DNA of 29,823 nucleotides from JAVBOO01 sp031550435 (GTDB lineage Bacteria > Bacillota > Clostridia > Lachnospirales > WRAX01): contig JAVBOO010000032.1 in assembly GCA_031550435.1 (NCBI GenBank), positions 1 to 29,823 of the forward strand, in the 5' to 3' direction. How positions within the stretch are numbered: the first letter of the stretch is position 1; each line of letters begins with the position of its first letter. Both the position numbers and the translations under genes were made by a program. The notes beneath the pieces were generated by a model. The model saw only the letters and a list, made by a program, of their open reading frames with translations. It had not been told where the DNA came from and made no database searches. Shown one piece after another: positions 1 to 7,334 of this stretch.

Positions 1-60
1 TCAAACACCGTCCACGCCAAGTTGCTGCGTATTTTAATTTACCGCCCCAGTTCCTCCCGC

Positions 61-105
61 CGTTTAAGACTTATATGTACTTAAACGACTGTACTCCAAT
101 ACAGT
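61..105. repeat. Two adjacent small inverted repeats
   Basis: Positions 61-68 and 80-87 are perfect 8-bp complements around an 11-nt loop. Positions 88-93 and 100-105 are perfect 6-bp complements around a 6-nt loop. They lie just beyond the 3' end of the minus-strand amidase gene, so they could act in its transcript end, but no T-run follows on the minus strand. The rest of 1-149 shows no supportable gene in the frames I read. Confidence 0.35.
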
Positions 106-149
106 GATTGAAGGTTTGCTAAGCTGTGTTTTGGGTACACCCGAGATCC

Positions 150-689
150 CTACATTCCAGCCAGGAAGTTTTGAAATCCGTTCGCGATACCCTGAGCGCA
201 TTTTTGCCTGAATTCGCTTGTCGAAAGAAGATATGCTTCTCTCGGGTTAGAAATAAACGCAAGCTCGGTTAGTATTGCCGGCATCTTTGTTAACCTGAGG
301 ACTGCGAGGTTTCTTTGTTTAATTCCGCGGTCTCTCAGTCCGTTTGCTGCCACGAGTGCTTTTTGAACATAGCCGGCAAGTTTTTCGGCGGTTGTTCCCT
401 GACGGTAAAACAGTGTTTCCGTTCCGTTTGCCTGCGGATCTGTCGCGGAGTTGCAGTGAACGGAAATAAAGTAATCAGCGCCCCAGGAGTTCGCCTCTGC
501 GGCTCTTGTACCCAAGCTTACGTATATGTCTGTTGTTCTTGAGTATCTGACGGTGTGACCTTGTGATTGAAGTATGGCTCCAAGCCGCAAGGAAACATTT
601 AAGTTAGTCTCGGATTCCTTTAAGCCGTTAGAGCTTGAAACCGCTCCGCTGTCATATCCGCCGTGCCCGGGGTCAATAAATACTTTCAT
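150..689 (-). CDS. N-acetylmuramoyl-L-alanine amidase, catalytic domain only
   Basis: This 179-residue protein is a zinc amidase of the Amidase_3 family, which cleaves the bond between N-acetylmuramic acid and L-alanine in peptidoglycan. It opens with the strand and motif IDPGHGG (His9). The other expected zinc or catalytic residues are present: Glu25 in GLKESE, His78 in ISVHCNS and Glu142 in ILTELAFISN. The ATG at 687-689 is chosen because GGGAGG lies just upstream of it and the motif begins at residue 5; a longer reading would add 14 unconserved residues. There is no signal peptide and no cell-wall-binding repeat, so the protein is the bare catalytic domain. Mother-cell lytic amidases (CwlC-like) and phage endolysins also lack signal peptides, and either role is possible. 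No phage genes are visible nearby. The family is certain; the biological role is open. Confidence 0.9.
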   Translation of the reverse strand: MKVFIDPGHGGYDSGAVSSSNGLKESETNLNVSLRLGAILQSQGHTVRYSRTTDIYVSLGTRAAEANSWGADYFISVHCNSATDPQANGTETLFYRQGTTAEKLAGYVQKALVAANGLRDRGIKQRNLAVLRLTKMPAILTELAFISNPREAYLLSTSEFRQKCAQGIANGFQNFLAGM

Positions 690-785
690 AATTCCTCCCG
701 AAAATAGAATTTTCTGCCGGTCGCAAAACAAAAAAACAATGTCTGCGTATATATAGTATATCGCGGCGCAAAGTTTTTGCTACTA

Positions 786-943
786 TTACCGCGGAAGTTA
801 AATACCGTATAAAATACTTACGCGGTTACTCGTGCCGAGCAGACGCGTCTAGATACGCCACAGTGCTCAAATGTGGCGCATCTGCGTCTTAGCTAGGGAA
901 CAACAAAATATAGCGCTTCCTATATTTTGTTGCCGAAGTAATA
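786..943 (+). repeat. Dispersed hairpin-rich repeat, copy 1 (full length)
   Basis: This is a full copy of a roughly 160-bp element found again at 6952-7115 in inverted orientation, and in shorter form at 22402-22533, 24316-24374, 10058-10078 and 22885-22903. It begins with ACCGCGGAAGTTAAATACCG and carries the shared core around 805-845. It contains two strong hairpins: an imperfect stem at 841-889 (AGATACGCCACA pairs with TGTGGCGCATCT) and a perfect 12-bp stem at 901-912/921-932 with an 8-nt loop. No coding frame is apparent. A MITE or REP-like element, or a mobile structured RNA, would fit. Confidence 0.8.
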
Positions 944-972
944 TTGACAATAACAGTTAATAAATGTATTAT
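944..972 (+). promoter_or_regulatory. Sigma-A type promoter at the edge of repeat copy 1
   Basis: TTGACA at 944-949 and TATTAT at 967-972 are separated by exactly 17 nt. The -35 box starts right where the repeat ends. The next gene on this strand starts at 1253, which implies a leader of about 270 nt. The span 980-1252 holds only tiny open frames that I could not support. Confidence 0.5.
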
Positions 973-1252
973 TGTATAATCACAATTTATGTGTAAATTT
1001 GGAAAAATGAGTGCCGGTCTTATAACACTAGTCTAAGTAAGCGATGATTTGATCAGAGATTTCAAGAACAATCATGAAGAGGCAAAACATTTGAACGAAG
1101 AGTTGAGACCGCAAGGTTTCATCGTGTTGAACAAATGGCCCGGCTCTGTACTTTCGTTGAAATCTTGTTAATCGGGAGCTTACCAAAAATGTGCCAGACG
1201 CATTTATAGAAATTTGACATTTATTGGCCTGTTTAATTTTGGGGAGGATATT

Positions 1253-3187
1253 ATGAACTGTAAAAAATGCGGAGCCGCAAATGCCGAAAACGCGAAATTC
1301 TGCGGAGGCTGCGGAGCGGAACTTGTCGAAAAGCAAACAAATATTTTTTGCGGACAATGCGGAGCAAGCAACTTAAACGGAGCGGCTTTCTGCGTTTCCT
1401 GCGGAGCCGGATTAAGGCAGGCGCCCGCTTCGGAACCGGTAATGACACAAATGACGCAAATGCAGGCTCCCGTATATACACAGCCTGCCGAAGAAACGCC
1501 GAAAAAAGCAAAAAAAGGTTTCGGTAAATTTGCGGTAATCGCCCTTGTACTCGTCATTGTGCTCGGCGGCGGCGCAGTACTCGCTTCTACCGTTTTTAAG
1601 AGCGATATTTCCCGCCTGATGATGGGTGAGGAAAAATACGCGAAAAGCATAATCAAGGACATAGTTATTGATGTGACTGACGCAGCTCTGGATATGTGCG
1701 ATGACGCTCAAAAGCAGTTGAGCGTCGGAAACAGCGGCACAGGCGGAGCTTTTGAGTTTAAGTATACGGCAAAGCTTGCTTCGAAGGAGTACGAAAAGTA
1801 CGCCGATCTCATGTTTTTGTACGGAGACGAGGCCGAGCTGATGAGACTGCTACTTAACTCAACTGTCGATGTCAGCGCGAAGTTTGACCTTAACGCCGAC
1901 AATCCTCAGATAGAACTCACAATCGAGTGGCTTGTCGATAACACAAAAGTACTTACAATAAACTGCTCTGTCGTCGACGATGTGTTGTACGTCGGGATTC
2001 CCGAACTCTACGGAAAGTCGCTGTCTTTAAACCTTAAAGACTACAATATGAGCTTTACCGATGCAGTCGGCCAATTAATGGGTGCAGCAGCCGGAACTGA
2101 TTCGACTCAATATGTCTTGGATGTTATCAAGACAATATCCGATAACAAGAGCACGCTCAAGTCAATGGTTAACGATGTTGTTGACGCGGCTCTTTCAAAA
2201 ATCGATACCATTGAGCTTATACAAAACGTAAAAGTATCCGTTAACGGCAAGGAAGCAGGATTTGACGAAGTAGCGGTTAAGCTGAATCAGGAACAGGCGG
2301 GAAAAGCTGCTGTTGCGGCTCTTGAGTGTATCGCAGACAATCAAAAGTATGTAGATGTGATTACGGCTTTAGCTAACGAGTTTGACAAAATCGGTTACGC
2401 AAGCTACTATGCTTATTACGGATACGAAGATGAAGATGCCTATACATCTGAAGATATTAAAGACGAAATACAATACTCAATAGACGAAATAAAAGATTCG
2501 GTTTCGGGAGACGGAAGCGAACTGCTGTTAAGTCTGTATCTTAACTCTTCAAACAAGGTTGTAGGTTACAACATAGAAGCAGGGGAAACCAAATCAACAA
2601 TGATTTTTAGTCCCGGAACCGGTTATGAGCTTACCGTGATTGATAGCTACTATGGCGAAACAACCAGAATTTACGGTGATCTTACAAAGGACTTAAGCGG
2701 AAACCTTGATATAACCGTAAAGAACGATTATGAGGATTATACGCTGAGGGTACTGGAATTCTCCAAGCTTAAGTTTAACTTGACGAAGAACGAATTGAAC
2801 GGAAGCGTCAAACTGAATCTCGGACGCCTGTTAACCGATATGTATGACAACGATGTTATTTATGACTCTGAAATTGTTGATCTGCTGAAAGACGCTTCGT
2901 TAACATTAAGCATTGACAGCGGCGCGAAGAAGGCAAAGGCATCGATACAGTTGACAGACGGAGATTCTTCGATAATCCTTGACGTCGGTTCGGAGGCAGG
3001 CTCAAAGGTTAACGTAAAGGCTCCCGCATCAAATGTTGAAAGCGTGGGAGTCCTCTCCGATTTCGGCACCATGCTTGGCGAAGTTGACACAAACCTTCAG
3101 GGTCTTATTGACAAGATTGTCGGTTTGGGTTACGACATCGGATGGCTTAAAGATGCGCTCGGGGAGGTTATGAGCAATATTTATTAA
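1253..3187 (+). CDS. Double zinc-ribbon, single-pass membrane protein with large outer domain
   Basis: This 644-residue protein has two zinc ribbons at its N terminus (CxxC pairs at Cys3/Cys6 with Cys17/Cys20, and Cys33/Cys36 with Cys47/Cys50). A Pro/Gln/Met-rich linker and a lysine-rich stretch (84-92) follow, then one hydrophobic segment at about 93-114. The remaining 530 residues are acidic, strand-forming and presumably extracytoplasmic; I do not recognise this domain. The ATG at 1253 is chosen over a TTG 39 nt upstream because GGGGAGGA lies 5 nt before it and the ribbon starts at residue 3. Zinc-ribbon plus single-span proteins are common in Firmicutes and mostly uncharacterised. The gene runs directly into an ABC exporter, overlapping the start of the ATPase frame, so it may be an accessory or sensor for that transporter. 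That link is inferred from position. Confidence 0.85.
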   Translation: MNCKKCGAANAENAKFCGGCGAELVEKQTNIFCGQCGASNLNGAAFCVSCGAGLRQAPASEPVMTQMTQMQAPVYTQPAEETPKKAKKGFGKFAVIALVLVIVLGGGAVLASTVFKSDISRLMMGEEKYAKSIIKDIVIDVTDAALDMCDDAQKQLSVGNSGTGGAFEFKYTAKLASKEYEKYADLMFLYGDEAELMRLLLNSTVDVSAKFDLNADNPQIELTIEWLVDNTKVLTINCSVVDDVLYVGIPELYGKSLSLNLKDYNMSFTDAVGQLMGAAAGTDSTQYVLDVIKTISDNKSTLKSMVNDVVDAALSKIDTIELIQNVKVSVNGKEAGFDEVAVKLNQEQAGKAAVAALECIADNQKYVDVITALANEFDKIGYASYYAYYGYEDEDAYTSEDIKDEIQYSIDEIKDSVSGDGSELLLSLYLNSSNKVVGYNIEAGETKSTMIFSPGTGYELTVIDSYYGETTRIYGDLTKDLSGNLDITVKNDYEDYTLRVLEFSKLKFNLTKNELNGSVKLNLGRLLTDMYDNDVIYDSEIVDLLKDASLTLSIDSGAKKAKASIQLTDGDSSIILDVGSEAGSKVNVKAPASNVESVGVLSDFGTMLGEVDTNLQGLIDKIVGLGYDIGWLKDALGEVMSNIY

Positions 3188-3803
3188 TAGTGAAATAATA
3201 CTCAGTGCCGAAGGACTTTCAAAGTCCTTCGGCAAAATAATATTTAAGGATGTAAGCTTTCAGGTCACAAAAGGCGAAGCTCTGGGAATAATAGGAGGAA
3301 ACGGAAGCGGAAAGACAACGCTGCTCAACATTATTTCCGGTATTGATAAACCCGACAGCGGAAGAGTGGTCAGAAACGGTGTTTTGGGCTATGTAATGCA
3401 GAAAGACGGCCTGTTTGAGAGGCTTTCGTGCTCAGACAACCTGAAATACAGCTGCGAGCTTCTCGGAATCACCCGCAGTGAGAGAAAACAGCGTATAGAC
3501 GAGTGTGTCGAGCTTTGCGGAATCGGAACGTTTCTTAAGAAGAGAGTTGCTCATTGCTCGGGCGGCATGCGCCAACGCTTGAATATCGCCCTCGCGCTCA
3601 TAGCGCGGCCGGATATTTTGATACTTGATGAAGCCGCTTCGGGGCTCGACAAAGGGTCCAGAGACTCGCTCACTTGCATATTGAAGGCGTTTAAAGACTC
3701 CGGAGGAAGCCTTGTTATGGTTTCGCACTATAAAGAGGAGTTGGAAACGCTTTGCGGCAGGTTTTTGGACATAGAACAGAACGTTTGTGAGGTTCTTCGG
3801 TGA
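3177..3803 (+). CDS. ABC transporter ATP-binding protein with non-standard start
   Basis: This is the ATPase of an exporter-type ABC system, about 208 residues if read from 3177. All nucleotide-binding motifs are present: Walker A GGNGSGKTT (DNA 3297-3320), a Q-loop Gln in YVMQKDG, signature CSGGMRQR, Walker B ILILDEA and an H-loop His in VSHYKEE. The frame opens after a stop at 3171-3173. It contains no ATG, GTG or TTG before an internal GTG at 3366, which would remove Walker A. GGGGAGG at 3161-3167 lies 9 nt before an ATA codon (3177) and 15 nt before an ATT (3183); a CTG start is not seen in a useful place. The gene therefore uses a rare start, is frameshifted from the upstream frame, or carries a sequence error. 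It ends inside the next permease gene, as expected for a coupled operon. The family is certain and the start is not. Confidence 0.85.
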   Translation: MFINSEIILSAEGLSKSFGKIIFKDVSFQVTKGEALGIIGGNGSGKTTLLNIISGIDKPDSGRVVRNGVLGYVMQKDGLFERLSCSDNLKYSCELLGITRSERKQRIDECVELCGIGTFLKKRVAHCSGGMRQRLNIALALIARPDILILDEAASGLDKGSRDSLTCILKAFKDSGGSLVMVSHYKEELETLCGRFLDIEQNVCEVLR

Positions 3804-4992
3804 TGGTTTGCTGAATTTAAGACGAATTTTTTCGATAGTCAGACATGATTTTATAGGAATGCTCAACGGGGCGTCGGCACTTTTGCTGCTAACGCCTGTT
3901 ATTGTTGTACTTTTATTGGTCTCGAGCTTTTCGGGAGACATAATGAAGGAGGGCTCGATAAAGCCGTTCCCCGTCGCGGTTGTTTCCGACGGTGACAAGC
4001 AGGTTGCGGCGATGCTCGGTTCGGGGCTACGCTCCGTATCGCTTATTTCCGAGGTAATGAACGTAGGCTCGGAAAAAGGAATGCGTATGCTTGACAATGG
4101 CGAGGTTGCGGTCGTGGTGAAGGTGCCGGACGGCCTGGTCAACGCTATGATTGATAATATTCCCGTATCTGTCGAGGTTTGGGGCGGAGAAGAGTTTCCG
4201 GTCGAGTCTTCGATTATACTGGGACTTGCGCGAGGTATTTCAGAATCATTGACAGCCGCTCAGGCAACCGTGTATACATATTACGACACGGCGAGGCCCT
4301 ACTTCGAGTCAAACGAAGAATTTTACGGGAGCTACGAAAAATTTGCTAGGGACATACTTGCAGACGTTTTGCAAAGAGGCAGATATATCGACAGTGCGGA
4401 AAGCATATACGGATATACGGCTCAGCTTATTTCGGTTATCGTGTTCATAACTGCTTCGTTCGCTGCCGCTTTTGTCTCGATGTACTATTCCGAGCAGTTG
4501 TCGGATGGTACCATATCGAGAATAAGGCTGAGCGGAACGGGAAAAGTCGTTATTACGCTTTCAAAGCTCGCGGATTTGCTGATTTATAACGCGCTGCTGA
4601 TTTTGCCCTTGTTTGCGGCGCTAAAGATATTCGGTGTTTTCACCGGGATTTCTGCGTTAAAGCTGTTTTTATGTTCGTGTGTTTCGTCGCTTGTGTTCTT
4701 TGCCGTCAGCCAAAGTACGGCAGTGCTGTTTGGAAGCCAAAAACTGACTATACTGGTTTCTTTTGCGTGTATGATCTTTTTGCTGTTTATAGGCGGAGGT
4801 ATTTATCCCCTGTATTTGATGGGGGATTTGTTTGCGTCTTTCGGCGGGTTGACGCCGCACGGGGTTAATCTCTCAATGACCGTTTTTGCGCTGGGCGGTT
4901 TATTTCCGGTATCGGCGATTGTTTATGCTGCCATATCGCTTTTTATCGTTTTCCTTGCAGGCTTGAAGGGAGGGCGCCGGGTGTGGGCATGA
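3787..4992 (+). CDS. ABC-2 type permease, first subunit
   Basis: This 401-residue membrane protein has the ABC-2 exporter permease plan: one N-terminal span (about 31-52), an outer domain of roughly 170 residues, then five spans in the C-terminal half. It overlaps the 3' end of the ATPase gene by 17 nt, starting at a GTG. No strong ribosome site precedes that GTG, so an internal TTG at 3808 is possible. The layout resembles the YhaP/YhgE and drug or antimicrobial-peptide export permeases. The substrate cannot be read from the sequence. Together with the following permease it would form a heterodimeric channel powered by the ATPase. Confidence 0.85.
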   Translation: MRFFGDGLLNLRRIFSIVRHDFIGMLNGASALLLLTPVIVVLLLVSSFSGDIMKEGSIKPFPVAVVSDGDKQVAAMLGSGLRSVSLISEVMNVGSEKGMRMLDNGEVAVVVKVPDGLVNAMIDNIPVSVEVWGGEEFPVESSIILGLARGISESLTAAQATVYTYYDTARPYFESNEEFYGSYEKFARDILADVLQRGRYIDSAESIYGYTAQLISVIVFITASFAAAFVSMYYSEQLSDGTISRIRLSGTGKVVITLSKLADLLIYNALLILPLFAALKIFGVFTGISALKLFLCSCVSSLVFFAVSQSTAVLFGSQKLTILVSFACMIFLLFIGGGIYPLYLMGDLFASFGGLTPHGVNLSMTVFALGGLFPVSAIVYAAISLFIVFLAGLKGGRRVWA

Positions 4993-6074
4993 TGTTTTTT
5001 ATAAGGTTCAAAGAGCTGTGCAGATACAGGCTGCTGATAATTTTGATGCTCGTGCTTCCCGCGGTTTTCGGCTATCTGGAGTCGTATGCGTTTGCGGATA
5101 AAAAAACACCGCTTTCCGTCGCGTATATGGATAACGACGAAACGGATCTTTCAAAAGAATTTCTCGATATACTCTCAAAGACTTCGGGTATAAGGCTTTT
5201 AGAAGCCGCTGACTCAAAGAGCGGAGAGAAGCTGCTTTATAACCGTAAGGCGGAGGGCCTGCTGACCGTAAACAAAGGTTTTTCGGAAGAAGTTTTGGCA
5301 AAAGCGGAAGACTTGGTTGATTATGTATCCGCTCCGGGAACAAGCAGTGCGGAGCTTGTATCCGAATGCGTTTCTTTGGCAGTTGTACACATACGGTCTC
5401 AAAACATGATAACCGAAGCAGTTTGTAAGCTTGATCCCGATGCGGGGGAAAAAGTCAGAGAGGTTTATAAGTCGTATGCTGTAGCCGAGCCTATACTTAC
5501 GGTTAAAGAGTACGGGGATATGAATCCGGCCGCTCAGCTTATACTTTCGCCGAAGCACGGGCTTATCTCGATTTTTGTACTTCTTTCCGGTCTGTTCGCC
5601 GTGTTCAAAACCGGAGAAGCCGAAGAAACAAGAGTCAGGCTTTGCGGGAAAAAGGCATATTTAAAAGATTATGTGGTTTCCGCAGGAGTGATAGCTTTGG
5701 CATGGTTGGCTTTTGCTGCGGTTTATCTCGCATTTTCGGCGCTAGCTTACGGCGACTTGCCGGATGCTTCAACATTGTGCGCTTTTGTGGTTTTGACGGT
5801 ATTGTCACTCGGAATTGGTATGTTTGCGTCTTCGATCTTAAGAGACAGAAGGAGCGCGGTATATTTATATATCCCGTTTTTGTTTATAAATATGACGGCA
5901 GGCGGGGCATTGTGGGGTAAGGCAACTACGATTGCCGCACTGGCGGGTGTGATTCCGTCTTCACTTTTTTCGTCTGCGGCGAAAGGGGATATCGTGTCGG
6001 CGGCAGTAATGCTTTGTTCAGGCATAATGCTTCTGATAATCTCATATTTTGCGGCCGTAAGAAAAAGAACTTAA
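4983..6074 (+). CDS. ABC-2 type permease, second subunit
   Basis: This 363-residue protein has the same plan as the previous one: an N-terminal span (about 13-32), a soluble outer region, and five C-terminal hydrophobic segments starting near residue 185. The GTG at 4983 is preceded by AAGGGAGGG about 9 nt upstream; an ATG at 4989 is the alternative. It overlaps the upstream permease by 10 nt, so the two are probably made in equal amounts. It is the last gene of the operon. A hairpin at 6141-6184 and a perfect palindrome at 6227-6279 lie beyond its stop codon. The exported substrate is unknown. Confidence 0.85.
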   Translation: MGMMFFIRFKELCRYRLLIILMLVLPAVFGYLESYAFADKKTPLSVAYMDNDETDLSKEFLDILSKTSGIRLLEAADSKSGEKLLYNRKAEGLLTVNKGFSEEVLAKAEDLVDYVSAPGTSSAELVSECVSLAVVHIRSQNMITEAVCKLDPDAGEKVREVYKSYAVAEPILTVKEYGDMNPAAQLILSPKHGLISIFVLLSGLFAVFKTGEAEETRVRLCGKKAYLKDYVVSAGVIALAWLAFAAVYLAFSALAYGDLPDASTLCAFVVLTVLSLGIGMFASSILRDRRSAVYLYIPFLFINMTAGGALWGKATTIAALAGVIPSSLFSSAAKGDIVSAAVMLCSGIMLLIISYFAAVRKRT

Positions 6075-6135
6075 GCTGACCGCTTGCGGCATTTATGTCG
6101 TTTTACACATATAACATAACAGTGCTGCGGCGCTC

Positions 6136-6184
6136 ATAAAGTTGAATGCGACAAACGAGCAAGCTCGCTTTGTCTGTTTTCAAC
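6136..6184. repeat. Hairpin element, shared with 22272-22302
   Basis: GTTGAA (6141-6146) pairs with TTCAAC (6179-6184), GACAAA (6150-6155) with TTTGTC (6169-6174), and CGAGC (6156-6160) with GCTCG (6163-6167). The first 30 nt recur almost identically at 22272-22302 without the closing arm. It follows the ABC exporter operon and may act in its transcript end. Confidence 0.5.
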
Positions 6185-6226
6185 TTCATTCATTATATCG
6201 CCAAAATAACTGTCGAAATAAAAAAA

Positions 6227-6279
6227 ATCACAAAAAATTACACACTGTACCATTGGTACAGTGTGTAATTTTTTGTGAT
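6227..6279. terminator. Perfect 53-nt palindrome between convergent genes
   Basis: Positions 6227-6252 and 6254-6279 are exact reverse complements, 26 bp per arm around a single central T at 6253. The arms contain an A6 run on the left and a T6 run on the right, placed inside the stem. It lies between the ABC exporter operon (+) and mscL (-), so a bidirectional terminator is the simplest reading. The perfect symmetry over 53 nt is longer than a usual terminator. Region 6280-6431 contains no gene I can support. Confidence 0.6.
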
Positions 6280-6431
6280 GGTGTAAAATAAAGTTACGCT
6301 AGAATCCGGCATCCGTTATTCCAAGCGGATGGTTGATGAAGGATATAGCGGAAATATCCCGAGTCACCGGACACCATCAATGCAAAAATATAGAGATAAG
6401 TTACAGAGGAATTGGAAAGAATCAGGCGTGT

Positions 6432-6483
6432 ATAGCTCCCGAATGTTGCAGATGCATCGTTCGGGAGCTATGCTCTTTTTATT
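6432..6483 (+). terminator. Intrinsic-terminator-like hairpin reading on the + strand
   Basis: Positions 6432-6443 and 6460-6471 form a perfect 12-bp stem with a 16-nt loop, followed on the + strand by GCTCTTTTTATTT. The T-run overlaps the last codons of mscL on the opposite strand. It would stop transcription coming from the left (+ strand). Read on the minus strand, it also lies directly after mscL, but without a clear T-tract. Confidence 0.55.
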
Positions 6484-6877
6484 TCCTGAGTAAATCTCTG
6501 ATTTCGGAAAGGAGTATGATTTCAGCCGAAGGAGCCGGAACAGCTTGAGGCTCATCTGGTTTTGACCTAAATTTGTTTATTGCTTTGACAAGGCAGAATA
6601 CCGTGAATGCAACTATCAGGAATGTCAGCGTGTTTTGCAGAAAACTGCCGTAAAGTATTGCCAGCTCCGGCTTTGCTTCCGTAGCGGCTTTAAGTACGAT
6701 CTTTAGATCGGAAAAATTAATACCATCCGTCAAAAGACCCAATGCCGGCATGATAATGCCTTGGACAAGCGAGTTTACGATCGCAGTAAACGCGGAACCG
6801 ATAATGATACCGATTGCCATGTCCAAAACGTTTCCTTTTGAAATAAACTTCTTGAACTCGTTAAAAAAATTTTTCAC
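6479..6877 (-). CDS. mscL: Large-conductance mechanosensitive channel MscL
   Basis: This 132-residue protein is a full-length MscL, the homopentameric membrane channel that opens under high membrane tension and releases solutes during hypo-osmotic shock. Its short amphipathic N terminus is followed by VLDMAIGIIIGSAF, the conserved pore-lining first segment. A second segment (about 80-103) and a charged C-terminal helix ending in EIRDLLRK follow. The start is a GTG at 6875-6877 with AGGGGG upstream. It is a single-gene unit with no co-directional neighbours. Its 5' side faces a full inverted copy of the dispersed repeat (6952-7115). Confidence 0.95.
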   Translation of the reverse strand: MKNFFNEFKKFISKGNVLDMAIGIIIGSAFTAIVNSLVQGIIMPALGLLTDGINFSDLKIVLKAATEAKPELAILYGSFLQNTLTFLIVAFTVFCLVKAINKFRSKPDEPQAVPAPSAEIILLSEIRDLLRK

Positions 6878-6951
6878 TCAGATATCCCCCTAAGATTTTT
6901 TAGAAGACAAATACACGGCGTATTGCAGCCTGACTTAGTTTTGTCTATGAA

Positions 6952-7115
6952 CAATAATACTTCGGCAACAAAATATAGGGAAACGCTATATTTTGCTGTT
7001 CCCTCGCTAAGACGCAGATGCGCCAATTGGAGCGCTGCGGCGTATCTAAACGCGTCTGCTCGGCACGAGTAACCGCGTAAGTATTTTATGCGGTATTTAA
7101 CTTCCGCGTTAATAA
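6952..7115 (-). repeat. Dispersed hairpin-rich repeat, copy 2 (full length, inverted)
   Basis: This is the reverse complement of the element at 786-943, nearly full length. The shared core (7041-7105) reads the same on the minus strand, including CTCGTGCCGAGCAGACGCG. Both hairpins are kept although their sequences differ. The 12-13-bp stem near 6965-6998 contains a G-U pair, and the middle stem keeps AGATACGCC/GGCGCATCT around a changed loop. This copy fills the gap between mscL and spoVAA. The rest of 6878-7334 holds only the promoter noted separately. Confidence 0.8.
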
Positions 7116-7260
7116 TGATTCTTAAATCTGATTGCTCGATGTTTGCTTTGCGTAAAATGTCGGTTTATGATAGCACAAGTTTAAATTTGACGCAAGTTTT
7201 TTCAGTTTATGTTTTACCGGTTTGATGCAGAGACTATGCAGTGTGTTTGTTTCGAGAAAA

Positions 7261-7290
7261 TGCATATTTTTTTTACTTTTTAGGATAATA
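7261..7290 (+). promoter_or_regulatory. Candidate sigma-G promoter for the spoVA operon
   Basis: TGCATA at 7261-7266 and GATAATA at 7284-7290 are separated by 17 nt. This resembles the sigma-G/sigma-F pattern (-35 GyATA, -10 CATnnTA). It lies 44 nt upstream of the spoVAA start. In Bacillus subtilis the spoVA operon is transcribed by sigma-G in the forespore, so the position makes sense. The match was made by eye. Confidence 0.45.
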
Positions 7291-7334
7291 GAGATGTACT
7301 TGCCTGAATAATCGCCAATACAGCAAACGAGGTG

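Noticed and set aside
150..689. Amidase as part of a prophage lysis cassette
   Set aside because: No holin, tail or other phage gene is visible on either side within the window.
315..756. Plus-strand open frames across the amidase gene
   Set aside because: They are antisense to a protein with all catalytic motifs of its family and have no ribosome sites or recognisable content.
786..943. CRISPR array or riboswitch as explanation of the repeats
   Set aside because: The copies are kilobases apart, not regularly spaced, lie in both orientations and precede unrelated genes.
975..980. TATAAT as the -10 box for TTGACA at 944
   Set aside because: The gap of 25 nt is too long; TATTAT at 967 has the proper 17-nt spacing.
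1037..1171. A 44-codon open frame with protein-like composition between the promoter at 944 and the zinc-ribbon gene
   Set aside because: It has no ATG or GTG start with a ribosome site, is too short to judge, and matches nothing I recognise. It could be a decayed gene, but this cannot be supported.
6333..6548. A 71-codon frame over the gap and the end of mscL
   Set aside because: It has no ribosome site, runs through a terminator-like hairpin and into the mscL coding region on the other strand.
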